The notes under the pieces: model-generated | Databases searched by the model: none | What the model was told of the DNA's origin: nothing | The model's input: the letters and a program-made list of their open reading frames with translations, nothing else | Position numbers and translations under genes: made by a program | Assembly (NCBI GenBank): GCA_964580995.1 | Contig: CAZOMV010000113.1 | Coordinates: 1 to 17,280 of the forward strand | Origin: JAKJEP01 sp964580995 | GTDB taxonomy: Bacteria; Planctomycetota; Phycisphaerae; Sedimentisphaerales; SM23-30 | Direction of reading: 5' to 3' | Length of the DNA: 17,280 bases | Part shown: positions 16,288 through 17,280 of the stretch, piece after piece | How positions within the stretch are numbered: position 1 is the first letter of the stretch | Layout: each line of letters begins with the position of its first letter

Positions 16288-16347
16288 ATTGCGGTTCGCA
16301 ACAAGGTAGGCGAACCGCAATCAGATGGTTTGCCCGGAGGGATAGGA
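16288..16347 (+). promoter_or_regulatory. Hairpin leader copy C
   Basis: A perfect 12-bp stem, ATTGCGGTTCGC (16288-16299) and GCGAACCGCAAT (16310-16321), closes a 10-nt loop. Then come CAGATGG, a CCCGGAGG site (16333-16340) and the ATG at 16348. No T-tract follows. Compared with copy B, the GCGATTCGC arm becomes GCGGTTCGC while its partner changes from GCGAATCGC to GCGAACCGC, a compensated pair. Confidence 0.75.
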
Positions 16348-16677
16348 ATGGAAATCATACAAAACACGATATCCAGAGACTGGATCGTGCGGCACAAAGG
16401 GGTACGGTATTTTGTAAATTATACGCATTCGGACGGCCAAACCCCGGCTCTTCGCAACCGGTATAACTGGGAAATCTTTGAAGAGACTAAAAACGGCAAG
16501 CGGGAAGTGGAGGTGGATGTTCCCCAGGAACCCACGCCGCAACAGTACAGGAAGGCCAAACAAGATTACCTTCTGTGGCACAAGTTATTGGTGTTCTGCG
16601 TCGAGAACTGGAATAATGAGTTCCTTGAAGGGCTGAAAGAGGGTGTGGATCACCATGCCTCTGTGTTGAAACATTGA
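16348..16677 (+). CDS. Unknown 109-aa protein
   Basis: The start at 16348 is set by GGAGG 7 nt upstream; a longer frame would run into the leader. The N-terminal half looks beta-rich (IVRHKGVRYFVNYTHSDGQT) and the C-terminal half helical (QYRKAKQDYLLWHKLLVFCV). No domain is recognised. The stretch KGVRYFVNY recalls QGIQYLVDI in the 89-aa protein at 3514, which carries the same kind of leader; the match is short and may be chance. A hairpin cluster follows the stop. Confidence 0.65.
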   Translation: MEIIQNTISRDWIVRHKGVRYFVNYTHSDGQTPALRNRYNWEIFEETKNGKREVEVDVPQEPTPQQYRKAKQDYLLWHKLLVFCVENWNNEFLEGLKEGVDHHASVLKH

Positions 16678-16695
16678 CACAACATGGTTTGGTGG

Positions 16696-16745
16696 TCGCA
16701 GCCCGGCTGCGAAGGAGATGGGGGACTTTTTTCCGGTCCCCAATC
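16696..16745 (+). repeat. Two consecutive hairpins after the 109-aa gene
   Basis: TCGCAGCC and GGCTGCGA (16696-16712) form an 8-bp inverted repeat with one base between. Then GGGGAC and GTCCCC (16721-16741) close a 9-nt T-rich loop, extended by GAT and ATC past a mismatch. The second stem is followed by AATCAGG, like the AATCAGA after leader stems B and C, but no GGAGG or gene follows. Confidence 0.45.
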
Positions 16746-16747
16746 AG

Positions 16748-16879
16748 GAATTTCCACCACGCTCAACCGCTCATTTAAATCTTTCGGTAAGATGTTTGTG
16801 GCCAAGGCCTTGGCCAGATACATGATAAATATTCCCTTACCGAAAGCTATAAATGCGGTTTCACTTTCGGCAGAAATTC
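16748..16879. repeat. Long imperfect inverted repeat around an 18-bp palindrome
   Basis: Nested matching arms read outwards from a perfect palindrome TGGCCAAGGCCTTGGCCA (16799-16816): ATGT/ACAT; CTTTCGGTAAG (16781-16791) with CTTACCGAAAG (16836-16846); ATTTA/TAAAT; AACCGC (16765-16770) with GCGGTT (16855-16860); GAATTTC (16748-16754) with GAAATTC (16873-16879). The arms differ by small insertions and deletions. It fills the space between two convergent genes. It may be a MITE-like element or a bidirectional terminator; no T-tract favours the latter. Confidence 0.6.
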
Positions 16880-16889
16880 GCAATTCCTC

Positions 16890-17280
16890 TTAATTTCCCG
16901 GGTAGATACGGATCAGAACGAGTTTATAGTTCAAGCCATAAGAGGATGAGTTCAATTTGATTTGTAAGTTTTGCCCTTTCAGTCGCAGCCAAGATGGAAG
17001 AGAGCCGCTAAAACTCCGCACCGTGTCGTTGAAGATTGTTCCAAAGTCGAAGCCTGTGCCCAGATCAGATAAGCCGCCATAAACGGTATAGATAAACGTC
17101 GCTTTTTCATTATTTACACCATTCATCTCCTTCCCGAAAGACTTAATTGTAGTCCAAGTATTTGCTGGAACCGTTCCCTTTATAGTTTCTGTAGTTGACT
17201 CACCCCATCTTACGCTTCCTCCAGACAGCGGTACATAGGCACGGCCCCCCTTGGAGGTCTGATACGTGTGACGCTCCACC
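16890..17280 (-). CDS. C-terminal part of a beta-rich protein, 5' end outside the window
   Basis: At least 129 residues are visible, with the frame open to the window edge; a GTG one base from the edge may or may not be the start. The sequence is rich in Gly, Ser, Thr and aromatic beta strands (GGRAYVPLSGGSVRWGE, WTTIKSFG, FIYTVYGGLSD) and ends KLVLIRIYPGN. It looks like the C-terminal beta domain of an exported, surface or tail-fibre-like protein, but no family is recognised. It ends right next to the long inverted repeat at 16748-16879. Confidence 0.55.
   Translation of the reverse strand, partial: VERHTYQTSKGGRAYVPLSGGSVRWGESTTETIKGTVPANTWTTIKSFGKEMNGVNNEKATFIYTVYGGLSDLGTGFDFGTIFNDTVRSFSGSLPSWLRLKGQNLQIKLNSSSYGLNYKLVLIRIYPGN

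Noticed and set aside
3451..16347. Hairpin leaders as integron attC sites
   Set aside because: The stems lack paired RYYYAAC and GTTRRRY core sites, genes lie on both strands, and no integrase is seen.
16650..16883. Minus-strand 77-codon frame (AKALATNILPKDLNERL)
   Set aside because: It starts only with TTG, overlaps the 3' end of the 109-aa gene and lies almost entirely within the inverted repeats; its tail is unnatural.

Overview
The window suggests a Gram-negative bacterium, not an archaeon. It has lipoprotein signal peptides, a DUF4105 membrane protein, a YjfB-like protein, strong GGAGG ribosome-binding sites and a bacterial terminator behind a tRNA-Met remnant. Secreted glycoside hydrolases and a PDZ/carbohydrate-binding fragment fit a polysaccharide-degrading lineage, possibly of the PVC type. 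That placement is inference only.

Layout. (1) Positions 1-2260: an Orc1/Cdc6-like AAA+ ATPase (minus, running off the left edge), a divergent five-helix membrane protein with a long coiled coil, and a convergent 194-aa unknown whose 3' end overlaps it. (2) Positions 2261-5600: a 5'-truncated PDZ/beta-domain gene, an 89-aa small protein, and an overlapping minus-strand pair (exported, possibly wall-hydrolase-like protein plus lipoprotein). (3) Positions 6085-8340: two direct copies of the 3' part of a tRNA-Met gene enclose a DUF4105 membrane protein and gene debris, including an ankyrin tail. The right copy is followed by a good intrinsic terminator. This looks like the right end of one or two integrative elements inserted in the anticodon loop of a tRNA-Met gene. 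(4) Positions 8592-9509: small genes (zinc-ribbon protein, YjfB-like protein, an uncertain 73-aa ORF). (5) Positions 9515-16190, all minus: a DUF2461 protein, a GH36-like alpha-galactosidase, a GH71 alpha-1,3-glucanase lipoprotein and a secreted beta-rich gene broken by a stop and a frameshift. (6) Positions 16288-17280: another small protein, a cluster of hairpins with a long imperfect inverted repeat, and the C-terminus of a beta-rich protein running off the right edge.

The most unusual signal is a recurring leader module: an 11-12-bp hairpin with a 10-nt loop, a TCAGA block, a GGAGG site and then a small gene of unknown function. Two copies (3451, 16288) are clear and show a compensated base-pair change. 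A third (minus, 2261-2320) keeps the right arm and everything downstream of it. A fourth (8592) shares the geometry but not the sequence. Copies lie on both sides of the tRNA-derived boundary, so the family is not confined to the island.

The glycoside hydrolases probably act together on alpha-linked polysaccharide outside the cytoplasm. The rest of the window is accessory DNA with several truncated or decaying genes.
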